Origin: Ailurus styani
Taxonomy: Eukaryota; Chordata; Mammalia; Carnivora; Ailuridae
Assembly (NCBI GenBank): GCA_002007465.1
Contig: LNAC01000750.1
Span: forward strand, 186,001 to 250,000
Direction of reading: 5' to 3'
Length of the DNA: 64,000 bases
Shown piece after piece: positions 47,320-57,861 of the stretch (position 1 is its first letter; each line of letters starts with the position of its first letter). The notes beneath the pieces are model-generated. The model saw nothing but the letters and a program-made list of their open reading frames with translations. It had not been told where the DNA came from and did no database searches. The position numbers and the translations under genes are program-made.

Positions 47320-47440
47320 CTAATGAAATGGGGCACAACAACTTGCTGTTAATCTTCTCTTGTGATGACTNATCTTTAAAAAAAAAAAACTAATGAAATG
47401 GGGCACAACAACTTGCTGTTAATCTTCTCTTGTGATGACT
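47302..47440. repeat. 69-bp perfect direct repeat around a single N
   Basis: 47,302-47,370 and 47,372-47,440 are identical (ATCTTTAAAA to TTGTGATGACT) and separated only by N at 47371. This is most simply an assembly overlap left unmerged. Confidence 0.97.
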
Positions 47441-48624
47441 TCCCTGTCTTCCAAAGACACAATTTTTGTTAATCAGTCCCTTGTAATTGTCATTTCCCTG
47501 CTCCTTAGACCACCCACTCATTCTATTACTATCTGATGTGGGATCTTTTCCTCTCCACTTTGTTTGGGAGTATGATCCTCTGGTTCTGGAAATCTGAGTC
47601 AAACCCAAAGTTCAATGTGCTGTTTCTAGAAGGAGGCCTCCCTCAGAGCCCTTAGTTGAATGAGAACCAAATCCCAGAAGCATTGTCCTTTTTTTATTCT
47701 GTTTATGCAACCTCTTGATTTTTGAGAATATTACAATGGCAGCTTTGAATTGGGGCTTTAGGAGATCAAGACAACAATCCTTTCTTCCTCTTCTAAATTG
47801 AGACCAAACTGGGAAGTAGAGAAATAATACTATGACTTTTATTACTGGCCAGACTACCTGGGAAACATGGATTTAGACCTGCAGTGACCCAAAGGTCTTG
47901 CTAACATTCTACCCCAGAATTAGTCAGGCTTACTCAACTAACTAGAAAACAGCAGCCCTTCCCCAAAAGAGGCAGCAGGCACCACATGGCAGGGAACAAA
48001 CCAGGATGTACCTGCACTGAGACCAGAATTTTCTCAAAAATACTCACCTATCTCTGGGTATGGCCCTAAACCAAGAGGGACCTTGGCCCTACAAGGCCCT
48101 ATGATGATCTTAGCACCTTTGTTTCCTTCCAGTTAAGTGGCCGTGATAATCTCAAAGACTTCTAGGTGTTGGCTTTCTACCAGCCTTTAGCTGGGGAGAG
48201 ATTGTAACATAATATGCTTTTGTGGATAATGTGACTTTTGTAAATTTTGTATATACTGCCTTTCTTATTAGTCTCCTCACGGTGACTAATGGCAAAGTAT
48301 TGCTGCAAAAGTAAAATTTTTAGATTTTTATTTTACTCTGGGAATAGGATGTATATTTATGTTGGCATCCGTCATTTTTGTTGCCACAGATGGCAAAACC
48401 TCAGCTTAAATTACTGATTGTGTTTGGGTTTTGAACAAGTTTTCCATTACTGCTTGTTTTTCTTCAATTTGTTTTATGAAAAAAGATGGAAAATGCTGCT
48501 AAGAAAACCTGAAAATACCAATAAGATAAAAAGCCTTAACTGAACCTCTAAAATGCTTCAAGACTCTGGTAAACAGACATTATGTATTAGATGCTATCAG
48601 ATGCTCTTATAAAATTTGCATAAT
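47441..48624. other. Intergenic DNA, no gene recognised
   Basis: Unique sequence; nothing recognised. Confidence 0.45.
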
Positions 48625-48629
48625 TTTTA

Positions 48630-48814
48630 AAAAGATTTTATTTATTTATTTGTCAGAGAAAGAGAGAGAGCCAAAGCAGGGGCAGCAGCAGCAGAGGGAG
48701 AAGTAGGCTCCCTCCTGAGCAAGGAGCCTGATGTGCAGGACTGGATCCCAGGACCCTGGGATCATGATCTGAGCTAAAGGCAGACTCTTAACAACTGAGC
48801 CACCCAGGTGTCCC
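48630..48814 (-). mobile_element. CAN-SINE
   Basis: AAAAAGATTTTATTTATTTA start; GAGCCACCCAGGTGTCCC end. TAAAATTTGCATAATTT / TAAAATTTGTATAATTT flank it. Confidence 0.95.
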
Positions 48815-49396
48815 TAAAATTTGTATAATTTTAAAACACTTTTTGGAAGTTAAAGAAAAAGGTCAAGAAGATGGTTTATACCCAGGTTAGACTGGATACA
48901 AATACCATTTACCACAAATTGCAACAGGGGCATTTTATGTTTTGTTTGTTTTTTTTTAAGTTGATCTTTATAACTATTGTAACTTTGTAATTGAAATTTG
49001 TCTCAAATGGAATTCTTTGGAGGTTTTGGGGTTTTGGGGAAGATGCTGGTGGGGAGACAAACTTATTTAACATGGGTCGAATTACAAATGAATAAGGGGA
49101 TATTACTACTAATCCATAGAAATATAAAGGATTATGAGGATTATGAGGATTATAAATGCAATTAATAATTGTATGCCAACAAATTAGATAAACTAGATGA
49201 AATGGAAAATTCTGAAAAAGATACAAGCTACCTGAATTGATTCAAGAAGAAATAGAAAACCTGACTAGACCCATAACAAGTAGAGAGAATGAATTAATAA
49301 TAATGGTAATAATAATAATACCTCCCAGAAGGAAAAGTCCAGGTCCAGAGAGCTTAATTTGTGAATTCCAGAAAATGTTTAAAGAACACCAATGCT

Positions 49397-49510
49397 AGGA
49401 TGCCTGGGTGACTCAGACAGCAGGGAGACTGATCTCCCTCTGCCTGCTGCTCCCCCTGCTTGTGCACTCTCTCTCTGACAAACAAATAAATAAAATATTT
49501 AAAAAAAAAT
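49397..49510 (+). mobile_element. Internally deleted CAN-SINE
   Basis: GGATGCCTGGGTGACTCAGA joins directly to CAGCAGGGAGACTGATCTCC. AAAGAACACCAATGCT / AAAGAACACTAATGCT flank it. Confidence 0.9.
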
Positions 49511-50152
49511 AAAGAACACTAATGCTTTGCAAACTCTCCCAAAAAATATAGAAGAGAACAGCTTCCAACTCATTCTATGAGACCAACATTACTCTGACAC
49601 CAAAACCAAACAAGGACTTCACAAGAAATGCAAATGACAGACCAATATACCTTATATTAGTGAACTTTTCCCAGCAACACATTAAAAGGATTATACATCA
49701 TGACCAAGTGGAATTTATCCAAGGAATGCAAGATTGCTTCAACATATGAAAATCAATAAATGTAATATACCATATTAATAGAATAAAGGACAAAACCCAC
49801 ATGATTATCTTAATGAATGCATTAAAAAAAGCATTCAAGAATATCTAACATTTTTTTTCTGTTGAAAACAGACAACTAGGAATAGAAGAGACCTTCCTCA
49901 ACCTGAAGAATGACATCTATGAGAAACCCACAAATAATATTGTACTTAAAAGTGAAACATTGAAAGGTTTTCCTCTAAGATTGGGAACAGTACAAAGATG
50001 TCCATTCTCACCACTTCTGCTCAACCTTATACTTGAAGTTCAAGCCAGGGCAATCAGGCAAGAAAAAGAAATACAGGCACTGAAGTCAGAAGGAGAAAAG
50101 TAACACTAAATCTATTTGTAGGTGACTTGATCTTGTATATAGAAAATTCTAG

Positions 50153-50362
50153 GGGTGCCTGGATGGCATAGTTGGTTAAATGGCCGACTCCTGGTTTTGG
50201 CTCATCTCATGATCTCAGGATGCTAGGATTGAGCCCCATGTTAGGCCCCACACTGAGCATGGAGTCAGCTTAAGACTGTCTGTCTCACTCTCTCTCTGCT
50301 CTCCCCTGCTCATGCATTCTCTCTCTCTCTAAAACAAACAAATAAATCTTTTGGGAAAAAAA
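50153..50362 (+). mobile_element. CAN-SINE in L1
   Basis: GGGGTGCCTGGATGGCATAG start; AACAAATAAATCTTTTGG end. AGAAAATTCT flanks both sides. Confidence 0.93.
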
Positions 50363-50767
50363 AGAAAATTCTAAAGAAGCCACAAAAAATAGAAAATGTG
50401 AATTTATGAAAGTTGTAGTACACAAGACCAATATGCAAAAATCAACTGTATTTCTATGCACTAAAAATGAACAATCCAAAAATAAAATTAGAAACATGAT
50501 TCCATGTACAACACCAGAAAAATAAATGAAATATTTAGGTAATTTGAACAAAAGGAGTATAAGGTTTATAGACTGAGAACTATAAAACATTGTTGACATA
50601 AATTAAAGAAAACCTAAGTAAGTGGAAAGACATCCCATGTTCATGGATTGAAAGGTTTAATGGTGTTAAAATAACAATAATTCCCAAGTAACTGTTAAAA
50701 TAACAATAATTACATATTCATTACAATCCATAACACAACACTAGCTGGGTTTTGTTTGTTTGTTTTG

Positions 50768-50862
50768 CTTTTTTAGAGGGGGGAGAGAGAGGGACTAGGG
50801 ACAGAGGGAGAGGGAGAGAGAATCTTAAGCAGGCTCCATGCCCACTGCAGAGTCCAACATTA
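50768..50862 (-). mobile_element. CAN-SINE 3' fragment
   Basis: TTTTTTAGAGGGGGGAGAGA to GCCCACTGCAGAGTCCAACA. The tRNA-like half is missing. Confidence 0.8.
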
Positions 50863-51099
50863 GATAATTGCAAAACATAATGAAAATAATACCACTATAA
50901 ACCTATTAGAATGACCATCTGCAAGCCAGAGATCCAGAAAAGCTGGTGGAATAGCTCTAGCTTCAGTCTGAGTCTGAAGGCCTAAGAACTACTATTTCCC
51001 ATTCCATTTACCAAGTTAAACTATTAACTTGTTAGTACACTAAAAATCATGTAATGAAATAAAACGTCAAGAGGAACACATTAAAATTATACAGAATCA

Positions 51100-51289
51100 G
51101 GGCGCCTGGGTGGCTCAGTGGGTTAAAGCCTCTGCCTTCAGCTCAGGTCATGATCTCAGGGTCCACATGCAGATCCCTGCTCAGCAGGCAGCCTGCTTCC
51201 TCCTCTCTGCCTGCCTCTCTGCCTACTTGCGATTTCTCTCTCTCTCTCTCTCTGTCAAATAAATAAAATAAAAAATCTTAAAAAAAAAT
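51100..51289 (+). mobile_element. CAN-SINE
   Basis: GGGCGCCTGGGTGGCTCAGT start and A-tail end. ATTATACAGAATCA is duplicated on both sides. Confidence 0.96.
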
Positions 51290-51507
51290 TATACAGAATC
51301 AAAAGTTATTTCAAATTTGGATATTAACCTTTTCTTTTTTCATTACCAAGTTTCCAGGAGAAAAATTAAGAGGTTAAATCTTCCCCCATTTATATATTAA
51401 ACCTCATAGAAAATCCAGAATCCTTAAAGCTCACAGAAATTATAATGTAAAAATGTTATTCTGAAATAATTTATTCCACTCAGTCTCAGCTAGCAGAATT
51501 CTTTTTT

Positions 51508-51723
51508 CTTTTTTTTTTTTTTTTTTTTAAAGATTTTATTTATTCATTTGACACAGAGAGAGAGATTACAAGTAGGCAGAGAGGCAGGCAGAGAGAGAGG
51601 AGAGAGGAGGAAGCAGGCTCCCTGCTGAGCAGAGAGCCCGATGTGGGCCTCGATCCCAGGACCCTGGGATCATGACCTGAGCCGAAGGCAGCGGCTTTAA
51701 CCCACTGAGCCACCCAGGCGCCC
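51508..51723 (-). mobile_element. CAN-SINE at the L1 3' border
   Basis: Reverse-strand SINE ending GAGCCACCCAGGCGCCCC. CAGAATTCTTTTTT at 51,494-51,507 is repeated exactly at 51,724-51,737. Confidence 0.97.
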
Positions 51724-51737
51724 CAGAATTCTTTTTT

Positions 51738-52143
51738 AATTTTTTAATTTTATTAACATATAATGTATTATTTGCTTCAAGGGTAGAGGTCTGGAATCAT
51801 CAGTCTTACACAATTTATAGCACTCACCATAGCACATACCCTCCCCGATATCCATAACCCAGTCACTCTATCCCTCCCCACCCCCACCCCAAGCAACCCT
51901 CGGTTTGTTTCCTGAGATTAAGAGTCTCTTATGGTTTGTCTCCCTCCTGATCCCATCTTGTATCATTTTTTCCCTCCCTACCCCCACGACCGCCCATCCT
52001 GCCTCTCAAATTCCTCATATCAGAGAGATCATATGATAATTGTCTTTCTCTGATTGACTTTTTGCTTAGCATAATACCCTCTAGTTCCATCCACATCATT
52101 GCAAATGGCAAGATTTCACTTTTTGATGATTGCATAGTATTCC

Positions 52144-52201
<58 letters not shown>

Positions 52202-52470
52202 CCACATCTTCTTTATCCATTCATCTGTTGATGGGTATCTAAGTTCTTTCCATAGTTTGGCTATTGTGGACATTGCTGCTGTAAACATTCAGGTGCACAT
52301 GTCCCTTTGGATCACTACATTTGTATCTTTAGGGTAAATACCCAGTAGGGCAATTGCTGGGTCATAGGGTAGCTCTATTTTCAACTTTTTAAGGAACCTC
52401 CACACTGTTTTCCAGAATGGCTGCACCAGTTTGCATGCCCACCAACAGTGTAGGAGGGTTCCCCTTTCTC
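51738..52470 (-). other. L1 3' UTR with (CA)n and G-rich tract
   Basis: Contains a (GT)n run on the plus strand at 52,144-52,198 and, on the minus strand at 51,890-51,872, four G runs (GGGGTGGGGGTGGGGAGGG), the polypurine feature of L1 3' UTRs. The border with the end of ORF2 is approximate. Confidence 0.75.
52144..52198. repeat. (GT)n microsatellite in L1 3' UTR
   Basis: About 27 TG units where the L1 3' UTR carries a short CA stretch; expanded here. Confidence 0.97.
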
Positions 52471-53223
52471 CACTTCCTCACCAACATCTGCCATTTCCTG
52501 ACTTGTTAATTTTAGCCATTCTGACTGGTGTGAGGTGGTATCTCTCTGTGGTTTTGATTTGTATTTCCCCGATGCCAAGTGATGTTGAGCACCTTTTCAT
52601 GTGTCTGTTGGCCATTTGGATGTCTTCTTTGCAGAAATGTCTGTTCATGTCTTCTGCCCGTTTCTTGATTGGATTNATGATATGTCATTTGCAAATATCT
52701 TCTCCCATTCTGTTCGTTGTCTTTCGGTTTTGTTGACTGTTCCCCTTGCTGTGCAAAAGCTTTTGATTTTGATGAAGTCCCAATAGTTCGTTTTTGCCCT
52801 TGCTTCCCTTGCCTTTGGCGATGTTTCTAGGAAGAAGTTGCTGTGGCTGAGGTCAAAGAGGTTGCTGCCTGTGTTCTCCTCAAGGATTTTGATGGATTCC
52901 TTTCTCACATTGAGGTCTTTCATCCATCTTGAGCCTATTTTTCTGTGTGGTGTAAGGAAAGGATCCAGTTTCATTTTTCTGCATGTGCCTGTCCAATTTT
53001 CACAACACCATTTGTTGAAGAGACTGTGTTTTTTCCATTGGACATTCTTTCCTGATTTGTCGAAGATCAACTGACCATAGAGTTGAGGGTCCATTTATGG
53101 GCTTTCTACTCTGTTCCATTGATCTATGTGTCTGTTTTTGTGCCAGTACCATACTGTTTTGATGGTTACAACTTTGTAATAGAGCTTGAAGTCTGGAATT
53201 GTGATGTTGTCAACTTTGGTTTT
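52470..53223 (-). pseudogene. L1 ORF2 C-terminal fragment
   Basis: The minus strand reads [40 protein letters not shown] and [20 protein letters not shown], the region after the reverse transcriptase of mammalian L1 ORF2. Open for about 150 codons (53,094-52,645) but broken on both sides. An N at 52676 marks a probable loss of sequence. Confidence 0.85.
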
Positions 53224-53247
53224 CTTTTTCTTTTTATTTATTTATTT

Positions 53248-53296
<49 letters not shown>
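53224..53296 (-). mobile_element. CAN-SINE start, running into a gap
   Basis: CTTTTTATTTATTTATTTGA followed by (AG)n, then N. Confidence 0.85.
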
Positions 53297-53931
53297 NNNN
53301 NNNNNNNNNNNNNNNNNNNNNNNNNNNNNNNNNNNNNNNNNNNNNNNNNNNNNNNNNNNNNNNNNNNNNNNNNNNNNNNNNNNNNNNNNNNNNNNNNNNN
53401 NNNNNNNNNNNNNNNNNNNNNNNNNNNNNNNNNNNNNNNNNNNNNNNNNNNNNNNNNNNNNNNNNNNNNNNNNNNNNNNNNNNNNNNNNNNNNNNNNNNN
53501 NNNNNNNNNNNNNNNNNNNNNNNNNNNNNNNNNNNNNNNNNNNNNNNNNNNNNNNNNNNNNNNNNNNNNNNNNNNNNNNNNNNNNNNNNNNNNNNNNNNN
53601 NNNNNNNNNNNNNNNNNNNNNNNNNNNNNNNNNNNNNNNNNNNNNNNNNNNNNNNNNNNNNNNNNNNNNNNNNNNNNNNNNNNNNNNNNNNNNNNNNNNN
53701 NNNNNNNNNNNNNNNNNNNNNNNNNNNNNNNNNNNNNNNNNNNNNNNNNNNNNNNNNNNNNNNNNNNNNNNNNNNNNNNNNNNNNNNNNNNNNNNNNNNN
53801 NNNNNNNNNNNNNNNNNNNNNNNNNNNNNNNNNNNNNNNNNNNNNNNNNNNNNNNNNNNNNNNNNNNNNNNNNNNNNNNNNNNNNNNNNNNNNNNNNNNN
53901 NNNNNNNNNNNNNNNNNNNNNNNNNNNNNNN
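53297..53931. other. Assembly gap (635 N)
   Basis: A run of N following an (AG)n stretch and preceding a poly-T start of another minus-strand SINE. Confidence 1.
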
Positions 53932-54126
53932 TTTTTTTTTTTAAGATTTTATTTATTTGACAGAGAAAGACACAGTGAGAGAGGGAACACAAGCAGGGGG
54001 AGTGGGAGAGAGAGAAGCAGGCTTCCCGAGGAGCAGGAAGCCAGATGCGGGGCTCAATCCCAGGACCCTGGGATCATGACCTAAGCCAAAGGCAGATGCT
54101 TAACAACTGAGCCACCCAGGTGCCCC
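53932..54126 (-). mobile_element. CAN-SINE in L1
   Basis: TTTTAAGATTTTATTTATTT start; GAGCCACCCAGGTGCCCC end. Confidence 0.95.
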
Positions 54127-54822
54127 TGGAATCAACTCCTTAATTTCTCTTCCTTCTGTCTTGCTCTTGGTGTATAGAAATGCAACTGATTTCTGTGCAT
54201 CGATTTTATATCCTGACACTTTTTTGAATTCCTGTATGAGTTCTAGCAGTTTTGGAGTGGAGTCTTCTGGGTTTTCCACATAAATTATCATATTATCTGC
54301 AACGAGTGAGAGTTTGACTTTTTCTTTGGTGATTCTGATACCTTTTATTTCTTTTTGTTGTCTGATTGCTGAGGCTAGGACTGCTAGTACTATGTTGAAT
54401 AGCAGTGGTAATAGTGGACAACCTGCCATGTTCCTGACCTTAGGGGAAAAGCTCTCAATTTTTCCACATTGAGAATGATATTTGCTGTGGGTTTTTCACA
54501 GATGGCTTTTATGATATTGAGGTATGTATCCTTTATCCCTACACTGTGAAGAGTTTTGATCAAGAAAGGGTGCTGTACTCTGTCAAATGCTTTTTCAGCA
54601 TCTATTGAGAGGATCATATGGTTCTTGTTCTTTCTTTTATTAATGTCTTGTATCACATTGATTGATTTGAGGATGTTGAACCAACCTTGCATCCCAGGAA
54701 TAAATCCCACTTGGTCGTGGTAATAATCCTTTTAATATACTGTTGGATTTTATTGGCTAGTATTTTGGTGAGAATTTTTGCCTCTGTGTTCATTAAGGAT
54801 ATTGATAATTCTCCTTTTTGAA
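54127..54822 (-). pseudogene. L1 ORF2 reverse-transcriptase fragment
   Basis: The minus strand reads [40 protein letters not shown] and [20 protein letters not shown], then [20 protein letters not shown]. This is the palm of the L1 reverse transcriptase. The FADD catalytic motif reads VADN, so an essential aspartate is lost. A frameshift separates the two open parts near 54,400-54,430. The upstream ORF2 (endonuclease and fingers) is missing. Confidence 0.9.
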
Positions 54823-55792
54823 TTTAGTGCCATTGTATTGCCTGTAAGGTGACTGTTACTATATATTGTCTCTGTTCCTTTCTGGTCTGTTATTTTTAGG
54901 CTCTCTCTTTGCTTAGAGGACCCCTTTCAATATTTTCTGTAGGGCTGGTTTGGTGTTTGCAAATTCTTTTAGTTTTTGTTTGTCCTGGAAGCTTTTTCTC
55001 TTCTATTTTCAATGACAGCCTAGATGGATATAGTCTTCTTGGCTGCATATTTTTCTCATTTAGTGCCCTGAATATATCATGCCAGTCCTTTCTAGCCTGC
55101 CAGGTCTCTCTGGATGGATCTGCTGCCAATCTAACATTTCTACCATTGTATGTTACAGACCTCTTGTCCCAAACTGCTTTCAGGATTTTCTCTTTGTCAC
55201 TGAGACTTGTAAATTTTACTATTAGGTGACAGGGTGTGAGCCTATTTTTATTGATTTTGAGGGGGTTCTCTGTGCCTCCTGGATTTTGATGCTTGTTCCC
55301 TTCCCCAAATTAGGGAAATTCTCTGCTATAATTTGCTCCAATATACCTTCTGCCCCCTTCTCTCTTTCTTCTTCTGGGATCACTATTATTCTAATATTGT
55401 TTCATCTTATGGTATCACTTATCTCTCAAATTCTCCCCTTGTGGTCCAGTAGTTGTTTGTTTCTCTTTTTCTCAGCTTCATTATTCTCCATCATTTGGTC
55501 TTCCATATCACAAAGTCCCTCTTCTGCCTCATTTATCCTAGAAGTAAGAGCCTCCATTTTTTATTGCATCTCATAAATAGCTTTTTTGATTTCAACTTGG
55601 TTAGACTTTAGCTCTTTTACTTCTCCAGAAAGGGATTTTATTTCTCCAGAAAGGGATTCTCTAGTATCTTCCATGGTTTTTTTTTTTGAGCCCAGCTAGC
55701 ACCTTGATAATCGTCATTCTGAACTCTAGTTCTGACATATTAGTAATGTCCATATTGATTAGGTCCCTAGCCATTGGTACTGCCTCTTGTTC

Positions 55793-55794
<2 letters not shown>
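54823..55794 (-). pseudogene. L1 ORF1 remnant
   Basis: The minus strand at 55,129-54,896 reads AADPSRETWQARKDWHDIFR and ALNEKNMQPRRLYPSRLSLK, the conserved C-terminal part of the L1 ORF1 RNA-binding protein. Upstream, 55,130-55,790 carries the RRM and coiled-coil region in broken frames, with a short in-place duplication (TTCTCCAGAAAGGGAT occurs twice near 55,621-55,660). Confidence 0.85.

Positions 55795-55837
<43 letters not shown>
55795..55837. repeat. (GT)n microsatellite
   Basis: About 21 TG units between the L1 5' region and ORF1. Confidence 0.97.
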
Positions 55838-55838
<1 letters not shown>

Positions 55839-57724
55839 TGAGTTTTTCCCCCTTATTTTATCCAGATAAGAATACATGAATGAGAGAACAAAATACTAAA
55901 AGTGTAGTAATGACTCCAGAAAGATATACAGTAACCAAATCAGAAGAGANAGAAACTACCTCCCAAAATTTTAAAGAAAGAAAAACTTACATATATACAA
56001 AAATAAGGATAAACACAATGAAGGGATGGAATATGACTGTAAAGATGAAAAATAAAAAAGATTCTAAAAAGGGAATCGATAAAATAAGAAGTTGGTGGGA
56101 AGATGAAAAAAATAAAAAGAGGCTGGGGTGCCTGGGTGGCTCATTCGGTTAAGTCACTGCCTTTGGCTCAGGTCATGATCCCAGGGTCCTGGGATTGAGT
56201 TCCACATTGGGCTCCCTGCTCAGCGGAGAGCCTGCTTCTCTCTGTCCCTCTGCCTGTAGCTCTCTGCCTACCTACTTGTGCTCTCTATCTCTCTGTCAAA
56301 TAAATAAATAAATAAAACCTTTAATAAAATAAAATAAAATAAAATAAAAAGAGGAAAGAATGCAAGCTGGAGACTAGAACAAAGTCATGTGCTAGATTTA
56401 GGGTATATCCTGATCTATTAGAAGAAACTGTATCCCAAAATTTTAAAGAAAGGTAAACCTATATTTATACAAAAAATAAGGTTAAATACGATGAAGGGAT
56501 AGAATATGATTATAACAATGAAAATTTAAAAAGATTTTTAAGAAGGTATTGATAAGTTAAAATAGTTAAAATAGGTTAAAATAAGAAAGGAAACATTCAA
56601 AATATAGAAAAAAATAACAAAGATTTAATAAAATTTAACTTTGAAAGACTAAAGAATCATAGGGAAAAACCATGAATTCTATATGCTGTATTCCCCTAGC
56701 ACAGCTGTTTTGCAGTCCTCATTGATCAGTAAACTTGGTCTTGGCTGGATTTTCTTGCTGATCTTCTGGGGGATGGGCCTCTTGCAGTGATTCTCAAATG
56801 TCTTTGCCTGAGCCGGAATTGTACCACCCTTGCCAGGGGCCAGGCTAAGCAATCCGCTCGGGTTTGCTCTTGGTAGCTTTTGTTCCCCGAACTCTTTCCA
56901 TACCACTTTGGAGGACGGGAATGAATATGGCAGCCTCCCAATCTCCAGCCCCATAGGAGGCAAGAGCACAGGGCCCCACTCCTTAGTGCACCCTCAGAGA
57001 AAAGCAGTCAATCCCTCCCATCTCCCTGGTCTCTGGCAGCACTCTGAGCTCACCCAGCCTGTGACCGAGCATTTCTATCTCTGGCGCACAGCCCAGTTTG
57101 GAGTCTCCAAACCCAGCAGATTCCTGCAGCATGCTCCCACACCACATCTCCCCAGGGGAGGAAGGTAAGTGTCCCTGGATCTGTCGCTTGTGGGGTCCCT
57201 GCTCGAAAAGCAGTGACCTGACTGTGCCTTGGATCACGGCTTAAGGTAACCCCAAGCTGAGAGCCCCCTCCTCTGCCCTGTCTCTGCAGCTGGCTTCCCT
57301 GCTCTGATACCTGGGAGCTCTGCCACACTCAGACATCCCCGGTCTTTTTGTGACCCTGAGGGTCCTGAGACCACACTGTTCCCACGAGGGATCCACCCCC
57401 CCACTTAGCCTCTGGAGTGACGTCCCTCCGCGGAGCAGCCTTCTAAAAGTTCATATTTTGTGTTTCATGGCTCTATCACTTGCCTGGAGCCAGCCCCTAC
57501 CCCTGTGGTCTCTCTTCCCATGTATCGCCTCTGATTCACTTCTCTGCACATTCTACCTTCCAGAACGCAGTTGCTTTTCTGTTCCTAGAATTGCTGCTTT
57601 TCTTCTCTTTGATCTCCTGTTCAGTTTGTAGGTGTTCAGAATGGTATGGTAAGTATCTAGCTGAACTCCTGGGAACAGAAGAAATTTAGGTTTCCTACTC
57701 CTCCACCATCTTGCTCTTCCCCTC
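55838..57724 (-). promoter_or_regulatory. L1 5' UTR/promoter region with internal repeat
   Basis: A GC-rich half (56,700-57,450) and an AT-rich half (55,838-56,680) precede ORF1. The minus strand opens with a YY1-type CAAGATGG at 57,713-57,706, as in other mammalian L1 promoters. The AT-rich half contains two diverged copies of one segment (55,960-56,095 and 56,430-56,560). A SINE at 56,126 lies between them. Confidence 0.7.
56126..56345 (+). mobile_element. CAN-SINE in L1 5' region
   Basis: GGGGTGCCTGGGTGGCTCAT start; CAAATAAATAAATAAATAAA end, followed by (AAAAT)n. Confidence 0.95.
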
Positions 57725-57861
57725 TTTTTAAATATTTTTAAAGTTTATTTATGTACTTAAGTATCTCTACACCCAACATGGAGCTTGAACTCATAACTCC
57801 CCCAAGAACAAGAGTTGCACACTCTTCTGACCGAATGCATGCTCTTTAGCCAGGTACCACC
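57725..57861 (-). mobile_element. Diverged CAN-SINE fragment
   Basis: AGTTTATTTATGTACTTAAG start, CATGGAGCTTGAACTCATAA middle, AGCCAGGTACCAC end. Much older than its neighbours. Confidence 0.65.

Larger units (their letters stand above)
49150..50925 (+). mobile_element. Decayed L1, ORF2 reverse-transcriptase region
   Basis: GCCAACAAATTAGATAAACT, AAAAGTCCAGGTCCAGAGAG, GACCAAGTGGAATTTATCCA and CATGATTATCTTAATGAATG follow L1 ORF2 through the RT domain. The catalytic region reads LFVGDLILYIENS, so the usual FADD motif is lost. Stops are frequent. Three SINEs interrupt it, and the last part (to about 50,925) is the degraded ORF2 end. Confidence 0.85.
51738..57724 (-). mobile_element. Carnivore L1, 5' and 3' ends kept, centre deleted
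   Basis: Reading the minus strand: the 5' end at about 57,724 (GAGGGGAAGAGCAAGATGGT), a 5' region to about 55,838, ORF1 remains (about 55,790-54,823), ORF2 reverse-transcriptase remains (54,822-54,127), two SINEs and a gap (54,126-53,224), the ORF2 C-terminal part (53,223 to about 52,470), then the 3' UTR and A-rich end (ATGTTAATAAAATTAAAA). The whole ORF2 endonuclease region is absent at the 54,822/54,823 join. It is inactive. Confidence 0.9.

Noticed and set aside
51929..52337. Thr-His or Cys-Val repeat proteins on opposite strands
   Set aside because: Both are translations of the (GT)n/(CA)n run in the L1 3' UTR.
53083..54084. Apparent 250-330-codon frames across the second gap
   Set aside because: Same reason: N run plus SINE and L1 translation.
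56679..57328. Several overlapping open frames of about 70-112 codons
   Set aside because: They lie on both strands of the GC-rich L1 5' UTR and resemble no protein.
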